From the NCBI RefSeq assembly GCF_018274385.1, contig NZ_JAAFYZ010000032.1, forward strand, positions 1 to 64,000: a DNA stretch of 64,000 nt. The letters run 5' to 3'. Source of the stretch: Catenulispora pinistramenti (GTDB lineage: Bacteria; Actinomycetota; Actinomycetes; Streptomycetales; Catenulisporaceae). Below, in pieces: positions 1-8,126 of this stretch. Both the position numbers and the translations under genes were made by a program. The notes under the pieces are model-generated. The model saw only the letters and a list, made by a program, of their open reading frames with translations. It was not told the DNA's origin and made no database searches. Each line of letters opens with the position of its first letter. The stretch's first letter is position 1.

Positions 1-80
1 TAAGAGACAGGGGCGGGCACCGCGCCGGCGCCGGAGTCGTCTCCGGCCGCGCCGTGCAGATCCGTGAGCACTGCGGTCAC
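1..80 (-). CDS. 5' end of a glycine-riboswitch-controlled gene (partial)
   Basis: A leftward open frame starts at a GTG at 80 and runs out of the window. A GAGAGG Shine-Dalgarno-like stretch lies about eight bases upstream. Only about 26 codons are visible (VTAVLTDLHGAAGD...), too few to identify the protein. It lies about 70 nt downstream of a tandem glycine riboswitch, and in actinobacteria such switches usually precede glycine cleavage genes (gcvT, gcvP), glyA, or serine/glycine catabolism or transport genes. A glycine-related function is therefore inferred from the regulator, not from the protein. A second GTG at 71 is an alternative start. Confidence 0.4.
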   Translation of the reverse strand, partial: MTAVLTDLHGAAGDDSGAGAVPAPVS

Positions 81-150
81 TGTTGTGGCCTCTCAGGCGG
101 ACGCTCTTAGACGTCGGGTGGTGGATACGCGCCTCCCGCGGATCCGTCCT

Positions 151-340
151 CCCCCTCTGTCATGGAACCTGAGAGTTTCACCGCGGGCGGCCTGAACCGG
201 CCCACGGCTTACACCGTCGGTGAGGGCTTCCCAGAAGCTCCGCCCTGCTTTCCAGAGTTGCCTGCCCGAACGGTCCGTTTGCCTGAGAGTTTCCGGGGAG
301 GGTTGCTCCTTCGGCGCCCACGAGAGGTCTCTCCCGTCCG
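151..340 (-). promoter_or_regulatory. Tandem glycine riboswitch (two gcvT-type aptamers)
   Basis: Read on the minus strand, aptamer 1 (340-271) carries GGGAGAGACC, CGCCGAAGGAGCAACC and GAAACTCTCAGGCA, all hallmark core blocks of the gcvT element. Aptamer 2 (about 262-151) carries AACTCTGGAAAGC, CACCGACGGTGTAAGCC and GTGAAACTCTCAGG. The two are joined by a short linker, the normal arrangement for this class. The outer P1 stem of aptamer 1 can form between bases near 272-277 and 334-340. About 70 nt separate aptamer 2 from the GTG at 80, leaving room for an expression platform. In actinobacteria glycine binding usually turns the downstream gene on; whether control here is transcriptional or translational is not visible. 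Confidence 0.9.
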
Positions 341-437
341 AGGTAGTCGGCACTTACGAAGGTATCAGCGCCACCACCGCCTGTTCTAATCCCATTAACC
401 GTTTGCCGTAACCGCCCACCGGTGCTGAGCTGACCCG

Positions 438-1253
438 ATGACCTCCCCCACCCCCGACGAAGACCTCCTCGCGATCTTCGACACCAGGATGCGCGCCACC
501 GCCGAGCCCGACGAACCCGGCGCCCGCGTCGAACACGCCGACGGCGTCCGCCGCCAAATCGGCGCACACCCCACGGACTGGCACGGCGTCCTGTACTCCG
601 ACCTGGACGCCACCACCGCCGACGCCGCGATCCAGGCCCAGATCGCCCACTTCCGCACCCTCGGCACCGACTTCGAGTGGAAGCACTACCGCCACGACCA
701 GCCCGCGGATCTGGCCCAAAGGCTGCAAGCGGCCGGCTTCGTAGCCGACGACCCGGAAACCCTGTTCGTGGCGGAGATCACACAGCTATCCGGCGCCGGG
801 CAACCCGGCGCCGGCCTGTCGGAAGCACTGCCGGACGGCATCTCCCTACGCGCGGTCACCACCGAGGCCGACGCCGACCTGGTCGGCGAAGCGTCCGAAG
901 CCGCCTTCGGCAGCGGCGGCGACCGAGCCCGCGACCGCGTCCTGGCCCGCCTGGCCGACGACCCCGAGACGGTCTGGACCTGGCTGGCCATGGCCGGCGA
1001 CCAACCCGTGAGCGCCGCCCGCATGCTGATCCACCCCGGCACCGGCTTCGCCAGCCTCTGGGGCGGCGGCACCGCCCCGCAATGGCGCGGACGCGGCATT
1101 TACCGGGCACTGGTGGCGCGGCGGATGCGGGTGGCCGCGGGCCTGGGGTGTGAGTACTTGCAGGTGGACGCGACGGATATGAGCCGGCCGATTCTGGAGC
1201 GGCTGGGGTTCCGGGCTCTGAGTGTCACGACGCCTTACGAGTTCAGGGTCTGA
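438..1253 (+). CDS. GNAT family N-acetyltransferase
   Basis: This 271-residue protein has a C-terminal GNAT fold. The acetyl-CoA binding motif A is visible as PQWRGRGIYRALV near residues 214-226, followed by a motif B-like segment (ILERLGFRAL) near the end. The N-terminal half (about 120 residues, rich in Asp and Ala) aligns with no domain I recognise and may be a degenerate second GNAT repeat. It is transcribed away from the glycine riboswitch, so the two share the region 341-437 as a divergent promoter area. The substrate is unknown. It is not obviously of the same subgroup as the GNATs at 1942-3116 and 12984-13568. Confidence 0.85.
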   Translation: MTSPTPDEDLLAIFDTRMRATAEPDEPGARVEHADGVRRQIGAHPTDWHGVLYSDLDATTADAAIQAQIAHFRTLGTDFEWKHYRHDQPADLAQRLQAAGFVADDPETLFVAEITQLSGAGQPGAGLSEALPDGISLRAVTTEADADLVGEASEAAFGSGGDRARDRVLARLADDPETVWTWLAMAGDQPVSAARMLIHPGTGFASLWGGGTAPQWRGRGIYRALVARRMRVAAGLGCEYLQVDATDMSRPILERLGFRALSVTTPYEFRV

Positions 1254-1323
1254 CTGACATACTCGAAGCCGGTCACAGCACTTCGCAGGGGGATGCGATG
1301 AATCGGCGGCGCGGGGACCGAAC

Positions 1324-1791
1324 GTGGTAGCGGACCACGACGGCGAAGCACGGCTCACCACGTTCAAGGCATTGGTCGTTTCGCATTCCAACGCCATCGC
1401 CGAGGACCTTGAGCGGAGCCAACGCCACAAGCGGCCGTCCTGGGCGCGTTCGCGGTCGGAGCGGGAGGATCATCGCAGGACCCGTCGCGAATCCTCCGAG
1501 ACGGCCATCATCGCCGACTTCGACCGCATACAAACCGGCGCACGGCTCAGGTTCGTCTCCGCAGCCGCAGCCGCAGCCGCCGCCGCGCGCCCCGGGGCCT
1601 TGGTCCTGGACGACTTCTACGACCGCTCGGCGCCGTTCAAGCAGCGCTACGCCGACCTGATCGCCACGATGCCGGCCGCACGTGCGGAAGCGAGCGGCAG
1701 GGTCCTGCTGACCGGCGCCGAGGGCGAACACACGAGGCGACGCCTTCGTCATGGCGATAGAACACTTCTTGAGCCCGTTGGGCTTCAATGA
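1324..1791 (+). pseudogene. Possible degenerate coding sequence, unknown function
   Basis: A GTG-started frame of 155 codons lies here; its last half (ALVLDDFYDRSAPFKQRYAD...) looks protein-like, but its middle is a poly-Ala run and its start is Arg/Ser-rich. At about 1735 a second frame takes over plausibly (AFVMAIEHFLSPLGFNDT...), continuing to about 1905. This suggests a frameshifted remnant rather than an intact gene. I recognise no domain. The surrounding gap, 1254-1941, holds nothing else that I can support. Confidence 0.25.
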
Positions 1792-1941
1792 CACGAAGAG
1801 TGTTTCGGCAAGCTGGAAATCGACACTGGCGGTCGACGCCTACACCGGTGAGATACTACGGACGGTCTTCTTAGTGATGTTCATCCGGCGCATGTTCCGC
1901 CTGTGAGGGCAACACCGACGCACTACAGCCCCAGGCCCTGA

Positions 1942-2469
1942 TCACGAGGCAGGAACCTGCGGAACCATCGCGCCATTGACGTGCCCGCCGCCCGACCGCC
2001 CTGACTGGCTGCTGAGCAGCAAGGACATCACCATCCGATCTTCGCCGGGGCCGAAGTGATCCATGCGCTCTCCGGTGTCGAGGAAACCGGCGGTCTCGTA
2101 GAGATGACGGGCGATCTTGTTGGCGGGCTTGACCAGCAGGCGGACGACTTCCATATCGTGGTCCTGCAGACGTTGGATGGTCGCCCGCAGCAGCAGCTGG
2201 CCCCAGCCACGCCGCTGCCGCTCGGGGTGGATCGCCATCCCGACGATCCATCCGATGGCGGGATCCTCACCACGTGCGTTCACGGAGTGCCCCCAAGCCC
2301 CCTCGTCGTCCTCAGCCAGCAGCCAGAGACCGCCGGACGGATCGAAGATGACGTCGAGCGCGCTGCGCGTCAGGCTGTTGCTCCCGAACGCGGCGGCCTC
2401 CAACTCGGCGATCGCAGACAGATCCCTCTTCTTGACGCCGCGCAGCCGCGGAGGGTCGAACGAGTCCAC
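1942..2469 (-). CDS. GNAT acetyltransferase, left-edge copy 1 of the SCO252x island
   Basis: A GNAT protein of 175 residues from the GTG at 2469, chosen because GGAGGAG sits five bases upstream and because the resulting N-terminus (VDSFDPPRLRGVKKRD...) lines up with that of the next gene. The frame stays open upstream to 2718, but that extension overlaps the neighbour. Motif A is IHPERQRRGWGQLLL and the C-terminal ARHLYETAGF motif is typical of GNATs. It is clearly paralogous to the gene at 2649-3116 (shared IAELE...F..., WLLAED.EG.WG.S, GWI/GWLLA, HPER). It is the last gene of the leftward module and probably acetylates a protein or small molecule; substrate unknown. Confidence 0.85.
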   Translation of the reverse strand: MDSFDPPRLRGVKKRDLSAIAELEAAAFGSNSLTRSALDVIFDPSGGLWLLAEDDEGAWGHSVNARGEDPAIGWIVGMAIHPERQRRGWGQLLLRATIQRLQDHDMEVVRLLVKPANKIARHLYETAGFLDTGERMDHFGPGEDRMVMSLLLSSQSGRSGGGHVNGAMVPQVPAS

Positions 2470-2648
2470 GAAGTCTCCTCCAGGAGTCATCATCCGCCGA
2501 TGGACGATCTCCTCTTCGGGTGTACCCGGTCGTGGCGCGTCGGAAGCTCCGGACGGAGAATCGTGCGCCTGCGAGCCGTGGCGATGAGGGCATTGGCTCG
2601 CGTCGCACTCCCCTGTCGGCTGCCAGCGGGTGTCGAGAAAGCCCGCGG

Positions 2649-3116
2649 TCACGGTGTTGGCAAGAGCAAGGTCAGCATCTTGCGACCCTGGCCGTCGCCC
2701 AGATCGCCGTCCTTCCACTGGCCGGTGTCCTGGAAGCCGGCCCGGATGTACATGTCGTAGGCCGTCCAGTTCTCTGGCTTGACCGTCACCTTGATCGCGT
2801 TGGCCCCCTTGCTCTGCAGCCAGGCGATGGACTCGTCCAGCAGCCGCAGCCCGATGCGCAGGCCGCGCCGCTCCGGATGCACCCCCAGCGCCAGCAGCCA
2901 GCCGACCTGTGGATCGTCGGTGTCCCGCATGCTCAGTGAGTAGCCCCAGATCCCCTCGGAATCCTCGGCCACCAGCCAGGCCACCCCGGAAGGGCCGAAC
3001 AACTGCATCAGTGTGGAGAAGGTGAAACCTGTGCCCTCGAACACTATGTCTTCGAGTTCTGCGATCCGCGGCAGGTCATCTCCTTCAGCAGCCCGTACTG
3101 AAAGCGAAGCGCCCAC
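2649..3116 (-). CDS. GNAT acetyltransferase, left-edge copy 2 of the SCO252x island
   Basis: A 155-residue single-domain GNAT. Start is the GTG at 3116 with GGGAG five bases upstream, just nine bases after the stop of the SCO2521-like gene, so it is almost certainly co-transcribed with the module. Motif A reads GVHPERRGLRIGLRLL; the C-terminus has the usual YIRAGFQDTG strand-turn. The sequence pattern (IAELEDIVFEGTGF, WLVAEDSEGIWGYS) matches the downstream GNAT at 1942-2469 and more loosely the GNAT at 12984-13568 on the other edge of the island. Function beyond acetyl transfer is not known. Confidence 0.88.
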   Translation of the reverse strand: MGASLSVRAAEGDDLPRIAELEDIVFEGTGFTFSTLMQLFGPSGVAWLVAEDSEGIWGYSLSMRDTDDPQVGWLLALGVHPERRGLRIGLRLLDESIAWLQSKGANAIKVTVKPENWTAYDMYIRAGFQDTGQWKDGDLGDGQGRKMLTLLLPTP

Positions 3117-3125
3117 GTCAGCTCC

Positions 3126-4106
3126 CTAGACAACTTCCTTGTGCAGGGCCTCTTCAATCGCTTTCCGTGTCAACAGCGACACTTTGTCCCGGACCCGGGT
3201 CACAGTGGACTTCCATTCCCACGTCAGTTGTGCCTCATTCTCCAGGCGTTGCCACAGACCGCGCATCTCGTGAGGCAGGTGGGCCTCCGGATTCCACATG
3301 TGGCCCAGGTAGCTCAGCGCCGGATCCAGTTCACCCTCCGGGCGGCGGCCCCGCCGGTTCGAGCGCTCGAAGGCGTTTCGCAACGCTGACAATAGCCAGT
3401 GGTGCAATGCCAGAATCTCGCAGAACTCGACGAATTGTGGTAGCAGCTCGGCCGGAGTGCCGATCCGGACCCGCAGCATTCCGTCGTCCCGCAACTCGAC
3501 CAGGCTGTCCGGTTCCGCCCCGTCCTGGACGTGCACAGCCCACAGCAGGCGGCCGGTCTCGGTCTTCAGCCGGGGCTGCCGGTCTATCTGCGGCACCCGG
3601 TCCAGCAGGGACATCACGTAGGCCCCGGTCTTACCGAGGTCCAACACGGTGCTGTTTACCGCGCCCTGCAGGAACCCGGTCACCAGGTCGGCGGGGTCGG
3701 CCCTGTTGATCGCTTCCACGACGCCGGTCCGGGCCGCGTAGTGCGCCCAGGGCAGCCGCCGGCGGTTGGCGTCCAGCAGGACTTCGACGCGCGCCGAGCC
3801 CTGCAGGATGTGGCCGGCGGTGAGCACCGCCCGGGCCCGCGCCGTGCCGATCACCCTGGGCTGGGAACCGGCCCCGGGCGGGACGGCCAGTCGGCAGTCC
3901 AGGCCGAAGAAGATGTCCGGTGAGACCACCTGCTCGATCGGGTGCCGGTGCCAGTCCGGGCTGACGCCGGGAAGCAGGGCCAGCGCCTGGCGAGCCGCTT
4001 CCAGGGGAAGCGGTTCGGAGGTGTTCAGCAGACCGGTCGTCACGGCCCCTAGGACGACTTGTGGTCGCTGCCCACCCGGGTCCGACGGCCCGACAGGGCG
4101 CGCCAT
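3126..4106 (-). CDS. SCO2521-like conserved protein, left module
   Basis: A 326-residue soluble protein without recognised catalytic domain. It is the counterpart of the gene at 11890-12888: both have VSP....G.DCRL near residue 70, a following RVIGTA/RAIGTV strand, ILQG.A, a GVVE motif, an FCE..ALH.WLL segment in the C-terminal third and an LW...E helix near the end. Streptomyces homologues are named after S. coelicolor SCO2521 (recollection, to be verified). Start ATG at 4106 shares one base with the stop of the preceding gene (TGATG), so translation is likely coupled; a TTG at 4109 is an alternative. It follows the SCO2522-like gene and precedes a GNAT. Confidence 0.8.
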   Translation of the reverse strand: MARPVGPSDPGGQRPQVVLGAVTTGLLNTSEPLPLEAARQALALLPGVSPDWHRHPIEQVVSPDIFFGLDCRLAVPPGAGSQPRVIGTARARAVLTAGHILQGSARVEVLLDANRRRLPWAHYAARTGVVEAINRADPADLVTGFLQGAVNSTVLDLGKTGAYVMSLLDRVPQIDRQPRLKTETGRLLWAVHVQDGAEPDSLVELRDDGMLRVRIGTPAELLPQFVEFCEILALHHWLLSALRNAFERSNRRGRRPEGELDPALSYLGHMWNPEAHLPHEMRGLWQRLENEAQLTWEWKSTVTRVRDKVSLLTRKAIEEALHKEVV

Positions 4107-5125
4107 CAATTCCCGCCGGCCAGGAAGAAGTGGCTCAGCCGGTCGGCGATGACCGGCGGAAGGGGGACGTTCTTCGCGCCCGCCTGCCGATCGAGCGATT
4201 CCACCACCGCCGGGTCGGGGAGGAAGTGGTTGATGATGTTCTGCACCGAGTGCTCGATGGGCAGGAAGGTCCGGGGCAGGATGCTCAACGAGCGGTAGGC
4301 GTAGAACGGCTGGGCACTCGGATTGACCTTCACGATGTCAGGGCACTGATCCCACTCCGTACGCCACTCGCCGTCGAAGTCGGTGACCTTCAGTGCGGGC
4401 TGGCCGTCCTGGCGCAGCAGCCCCAGCCGGATGAGTTGCCAGACCGCGGCCAGGAACGGACAGGAGTATCGGCGGTTGCCCAGCTCTCCGTCATCCTCGC
4501 CCCCGGGCCTGCCCTGGCTGTCCCAGAGTTCGACGTCGAGGTAGATCGAGTGGTTGCGTTCGCCGAATTCGTGCGCCGGTTCCCACACGTGGGATTCCAT
4601 GGTCTCCAGCACGCGGGACTCACGCGGCGGCTTCCCGTTCGACATCCACCCCGACATCGAGATCGGCGGACGCCCGCCATTGGCCCCCTCCGGGAACGGC
4701 TCCTCCAGAAGCCGCGTGGCGACCAGTTCCGCGGTCTGGAATCCGTCCAGCCGCCGCGCGCACGCTGATTCCCGGGCGACGTAGTCGATGGTGACGCCGG
4801 CCTCGCGTGAGAGCCGCAGCAGCTTCTCCATTATCTGCGGGGCATCCGGCCAGTGCTGGAAGTAGTCATCGACCAGGAAGCAGGTGCTGACCCGCGGCCG
4901 CTCACCGCCGCTGATCGCCGAGGCCTTGGCGGCGTCCAGCCAGGGCTTGACCCGCTCGAACTGGGTGCGGATCGGCTCCTCGCCGTTCTCGAGCTCGTCC
5001 ATATAGAAGTGGCCGACCGCGACCGACAGGTGTGACAGGCCCAGGTTCTGCACGGTCGTGCCCTGGTTGCGCTCGTGAAACACCGAAGGCGCGGCGTCCG
5101 GGACCGCAGAGAACATGGCGCTCAC
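4106..5125 (-). CDS. SCO2522-like conserved protein, left module
   Basis: A 339-residue protein of unknown function, paralogous to 10881-11918. Both share LSHLSV..GH.Y near residue 30-40, the striking block STCFLVDDY (residues 80-88 here), IDY.ARE..CA, a GANG.RPP....GW.SNG segment, HS...D.ELW, and YSC..L.AVWQL.RLGLLR in the last third. The invariant Asp pair and Cys residues are candidates for metal binding or catalysis, but this is inference. The GTG start at 5125 overlaps the P-loop gene stop (GTGA, four bases); an ATG lies three codons in. No signal peptide or membrane span is visible. Confidence 0.8.
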   Translation of the reverse strand: MSAMFSAVPDAAPSVFHERNQGTTVQNLGLSHLSVAVGHFYMDELENGEEPIRTQFERVKPWLDAAKASAISGGERPRVSTCFLVDDYFQHWPDAPQIMEKLLRLSREAGVTIDYVARESACARRLDGFQTAELVATRLLEEPFPEGANGGRPPISMSGWMSNGKPPRESRVLETMESHVWEPAHEFGERNHSIYLDVELWDSQGRPGGEDDGELGNRRYSCPFLAAVWQLIRLGLLRQDGQPALKVTDFDGEWRTEWDQCPDIVKVNPSAQPFYAYRSLSILPRTFLPIEHSVQNIINHFLPDPAVVESLDRQAGAKNVPLPPVIADRLSHFFLAGGN

Positions 5126-6045
5126 CGTTCGAAACCTTCCCAGGCCTCATCATCGATCAGTTTGTTCGCGAGTTCTTCGAACGCCTGGGTGGTGGCCTTG
5201 TCGGCCAACCGGCGCTTGACGTCCACGTCCATGATCACCTGCTCTCGCCACAGCAGCATCGGCTCCAGCGGGGTGGTGCCGGCCAGCATGTCCAGCCCCA
5301 GCCCCCGGCTCTTGGCCAGGGTTTTGAGTATGTCGTCGCTGCGGCTGAGCCAGGCGTCCTGCTCAGCGGTGGTCTTCTTGCCGAAGGCCGAGGCGTCCGG
5401 CACCGCGGTGCGGATCGTGCGCACCAGGCGCAGGAACTCCCGCCTGGCGAAACCGGCCGCGAGGGCGCAGGAGAGGATACCGTTCTCCTCCAGCAGCAGA
5501 CCGCTGGCGGCGATCACGTGCTGTGTCGTCCACCGGTGGAACAGCAGCCAGCGAACCGCCTCTGCCTTCTTGGGCCGGTTCTTCGGCGAGATCGCTTGCA
5601 GGGACATGTCCAGCGCCGAGGACCGCCCGGCACTCAGGTCGACGATGCAGACGTCGAACTCGCGCTCCACGGTTTGGAAGAGCTCTGCCGCCTTCTTGAT
5701 GTGCTCGTTGGTGAGCGAGAACTCCGCACCGCCGACATCGCCGGGGAACAGGGTCAGCTTGCCCGAGCCGGGCGGCCGCTCCTTGAGCACCTGGCGCTCG
5801 GTGGTAGTGCGGATATCCGCGCGCACCGGCTCGGTGGCCCTGCCGCGGATGTAGGAGTGCAAGCCGCCGTTTCTGGTACCGCGCTCCAGGGTGGGGATCT
5901 CGAAGATCGCTCCGGCCGTGGGCGAGCCGAAGTCGAAGTCCAGGTACGCCACGTCCTGGCCGAGCAGCGAGAGCCGGTAGGCCAGGTTGCAGCTGGTCAC
6001 CGAGCGGCCGGTGCCGCCCTTGTCAGAGGAGGAGAAGATCAGCAT
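5122..6045 (-). CDS. SCO2523-like variant P-loop NTPase (ParA/MinD-like), left module
   Basis: A 307-residue SIMIBI-class protein. The N-terminus reads SDKGGTGRSVTSCN: the ParA/MinD signature lysine (K9) is present, but the canonical P-loop lysine is arginine (R14). Asp36 and Asp38 in LDFDFGSPT sit where ParA proteins have the switch I DxDP motif, and VCIVDLSAGRS (Asp136) is the Walker B/switch II strand. Streptomyces homologues are annotated as a variant P-loop family (SCO2523). The gene starts with ATG at 6045, two bases after the stop of the SCO2524-like gene, and ends overlapping the next start. Probably a nucleotide-dependent switch or positioning protein for the module; ATP binding is not proven. 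Confidence 0.85.
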   Translation of the reverse strand: MLIFSSSDKGGTGRSVTSCNLAYRLSLLGQDVAYLDFDFGSPTAGAIFEIPTLERGTRNGGLHSYIRGRATEPVRADIRTTTERQVLKERPPGSGKLTLFPGDVGGAEFSLTNEHIKKAAELFQTVEREFDVCIVDLSAGRSSALDMSLQAISPKNRPKKAEAVRWLLFHRWTTQHVIAASGLLLEENGILSCALAAGFARREFLRLVRTIRTAVPDASAFGKKTTAEQDAWLSRSDDILKTLAKSRGLGLDMLAGTTPLEPMLLWREQVIMDVDVKRRLADKATTQAFEELANKLIDDEAWEGFER

Positions 6046-6047
6046 GG

Positions 6048-7895
6048 TTACCGCCTCCTCCCGGCGTCCTCGCGAGCCTCTTCCAAGGCGTCCAGCAACC
6101 GCAGCGCGCGCTCAGCCAGCGCGATCGCGGTGCTCGTGCGGCGGAAGCGCAGCTCACGAGACCGCTTGATGTGCTCGCCGATCTCCTCCAGCCGGTCGCG
6201 CAGGGTAGAGCGGTCGTTGACGTTGGAGCGCAGCAGCTCCTGGTTGTATACGTGGTCTGCCTCGTGCAGCAGCCGGAGCAGATGGTCGTACATGCGGGAG
6301 CTGCGGGGCGGTTCCTGCTCGAACGCGGCGGCAGTGGCGACCAGGGCCTCTACGACACGCTCGGTCACGTACCAGGAGGGCTTGGCGAACGAGAGGTTCT
6401 CCAGGCCGGGGAAGTGCTGGAGGCTGTCCCACAGCTCGACCGGGTTGCCGTCCCGGATCAGGCGGCGCTCGTTGAGATGGTCCATGGCCGCCTCGGCGAC
6501 CGTCATAAGCGCCTCGCGGGCCTCGACGTTGTCGGTGAGCTGCGCGGCCTGCAGGGACCGCTTGATGATCAGCGGGGCGTAGTCCGCGGCATACAGTGCC
6601 AGGCCCGCGTCCACCACGTCCTCGCTGCCGCCCAGGCCCTGTCGCACACCGGGGTGGTGCAGGGCGACGGCGGGGTCGTCGTCAGTCATCCGGCGGGTGA
6701 TCCGGCCGCGGATGGCCAACTCCTGGATGATGCCGACCGCTTTGATCAGGTCGGCGTCGGTGGCGGCCCGGTTGATCAGGTCCTGGATCAGGACCGACAT
6801 GACCAGCAGGGAGTAGTAGTCGGACTCTTCGCCGTCGCTGGTGCGCCAGGGGATGTCCTCCAGCGGCCAGTGTTCCGGGTCGAAGCGCGCCATCGCCGAC
6901 CAGTATCGCTGGGTCAGGTCCCACCGCAGGGCCAGCGCGTCGGACAGCCTGCGCTGGTCCTCGTCCAGGATGTTCAGGGCCCTGATCCGGCGGGAGTCGA
7001 GGTCCACGATGCCGTCGAGGGCGGACACGGTGAAGTACAGCCAGGGGCGAGTCGTCGCGTACCCGTCCTTGGCGGCCACGTCGAAGTCGAAGTCCCCGAT
7101 CGACTCCGCGCCCTGGGCGATCCCCCAGGTCCAGCCGCACTCGAAGAGCTCGTCGTCGTCGGGCTTGGTGTCGTCCGGCACGCCCAGGCGCACGTCGGCG
7201 TGCAGCTGGCTGCGCAGCCGGCCGAACCGGGTGCTCAGGCCCTGCTGTAGCTCCGCGTCGGTGGTGTCGCCCTGCCGCAGCATGTTGAGGATGTTCTGGC
7301 CTTCGGCGGTGTCCACGCTGACGGAGTTCACCACGAAGCTGCGGAGCATGCCGACCATCGCGGCGGTCAGCCGTCGGGAGGCCCTCACCCGCAGATCGCC
7401 GAGCTTGTCCAGCTGCCGGGCCTGCTTCTCCTCCTCGGCGCGAGCGTTCACGAACACCAGCAGTGACAGGCACAGCGTGATCGATATGGAGTAGGCGTCG
7501 ACGACGTCGAGCCCCTGGAGCCGCTGGTCCTCTGGCAGCGGTTGGTCCGGATCCAGGGTCCGCAGATAGCTGCCGGCGCCGAACCGCGGCTGGCCGTCCT
7601 CGCCGGTGTGGTTGTCGAAGTACTCCAGCGCCACGTCCACCAGCGTGCGCGAGATCCGGCTGGACTCCCCCAGCGGCCGCAGCACGTCGAGCACGTCGTC
7701 GGGAATGGCGTCGGGATCGTAGACACCGAAGGTGTCGATCTGGGTGATCGGGTAGAAGAGACATAGGAGCTGTTCGGCGTCCGCGATGGAGTTGGACTCG
7801 GCGCGGCCGCCCCAGATCCACTTCTTTTGCTCGTAACAGTCCTTCAGCATGTCACGCCAGATGTCGAGGATCTGTTTGCGCGGTTCGATCCGCAC
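6048..7895 (-). CDS. SCO2524-like large helical protein, left module
   Basis: A protein of 615 residues from GTG 7895, chosen because GAGGGAGG lies upstream and because the N-terminus (VRIEPRKQILDIWR) then matches the paralogue at 8127. The frame extends to 8006, but that would cover most of the divergent promoter. Conserved blocks shared with the other copy are WGGR..SNSI.DAEQ (residues 28-42), YSIS.TLCLS, TAMVG.LRSFVVN, FECGW.WG.AQ, W..EDIPW and a C-terminal helical region. The pattern of regularly spaced helices recalls all-alpha barrel or repeat proteins, but I recognise no enzyme family. It is the first gene of its operon. Confidence 0.8.
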   Translation of the reverse strand: MRIEPRKQILDIWRDMLKDCYEQKKWIWGGRAESNSIADAEQLLCLFYPITQIDTFGVYDPDAIPDDVLDVLRPLGESSRISRTLVDVALEYFDNHTGEDGQPRFGAGSYLRTLDPDQPLPEDQRLQGLDVVDAYSISITLCLSLLVFVNARAEEEKQARQLDKLGDLRVRASRRLTAAMVGMLRSFVVNSVSVDTAEGQNILNMLRQGDTTDAELQQGLSTRFGRLRSQLHADVRLGVPDDTKPDDDELFECGWTWGIAQGAESIGDFDFDVAAKDGYATTRPWLYFTVSALDGIVDLDSRRIRALNILDEDQRRLSDALALRWDLTQRYWSAMARFDPEHWPLEDIPWRTSDGEESDYYSLLVMSVLIQDLINRAATDADLIKAVGIIQELAIRGRITRRMTDDDPAVALHHPGVRQGLGGSEDVVDAGLALYAADYAPLIIKRSLQAAQLTDNVEAREALMTVAEAAMDHLNERRLIRDGNPVELWDSLQHFPGLENLSFAKPSWYVTERVVEALVATAAAFEQEPPRSSRMYDHLLRLLHEADHVYNQELLRSNVNDRSTLRDRLEEIGEHIKRSRELRFRRTSTAIALAERALRLLDALEEAREDAGRRR

Positions 7896-8126
7896 CGGGG
7901 CCTCCCTCAGGGAAGATCGCCATGTCAGGACCCTACTTTCGCCCCGCCATGCTATCGGCTCCCCCTCCCGGCGCCGAACCGTTCCGGGGATTCCCGCCAC
8001 CTGCATGTATCAGACCCCGACAACCTGGGTAGGGGAGTTGTCCGGCAGACAACGCCGTGCCGGTCCGGCATGCGACATGGGACCGAACACGCGCGATCGG
8101 GGCAGGTCAGGGCAGGGGCGGCAGCT
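7896..8126. promoter_or_regulatory. Divergent promoter region with alternating GACAAC/GTTGTC sites
   Basis: This 231-bp region separates the start codons of the two SCO2524-like genes and must hold promoters for both modules. It contains GACAAC at 8019-8024, GTTGTC at 8037-8042 and GACAAC at 8048-8053. The last two make a perfect six-base inverted repeat with a five-base spacer, and the first two an inverted repeat with a twelve-base spacer. This looks like a regulator binding site placed to control one or both arms. No convincing -35/-10 pair could be fixed by eye. Confidence 0.5.

Noticed and set aside
7827-8126. 5' extensions of both SCO2524-like frames (to 7827 and 8006)
   Set aside because: They overlap each other on opposite strands, lack similarity between paralogues and would leave no promoter space.
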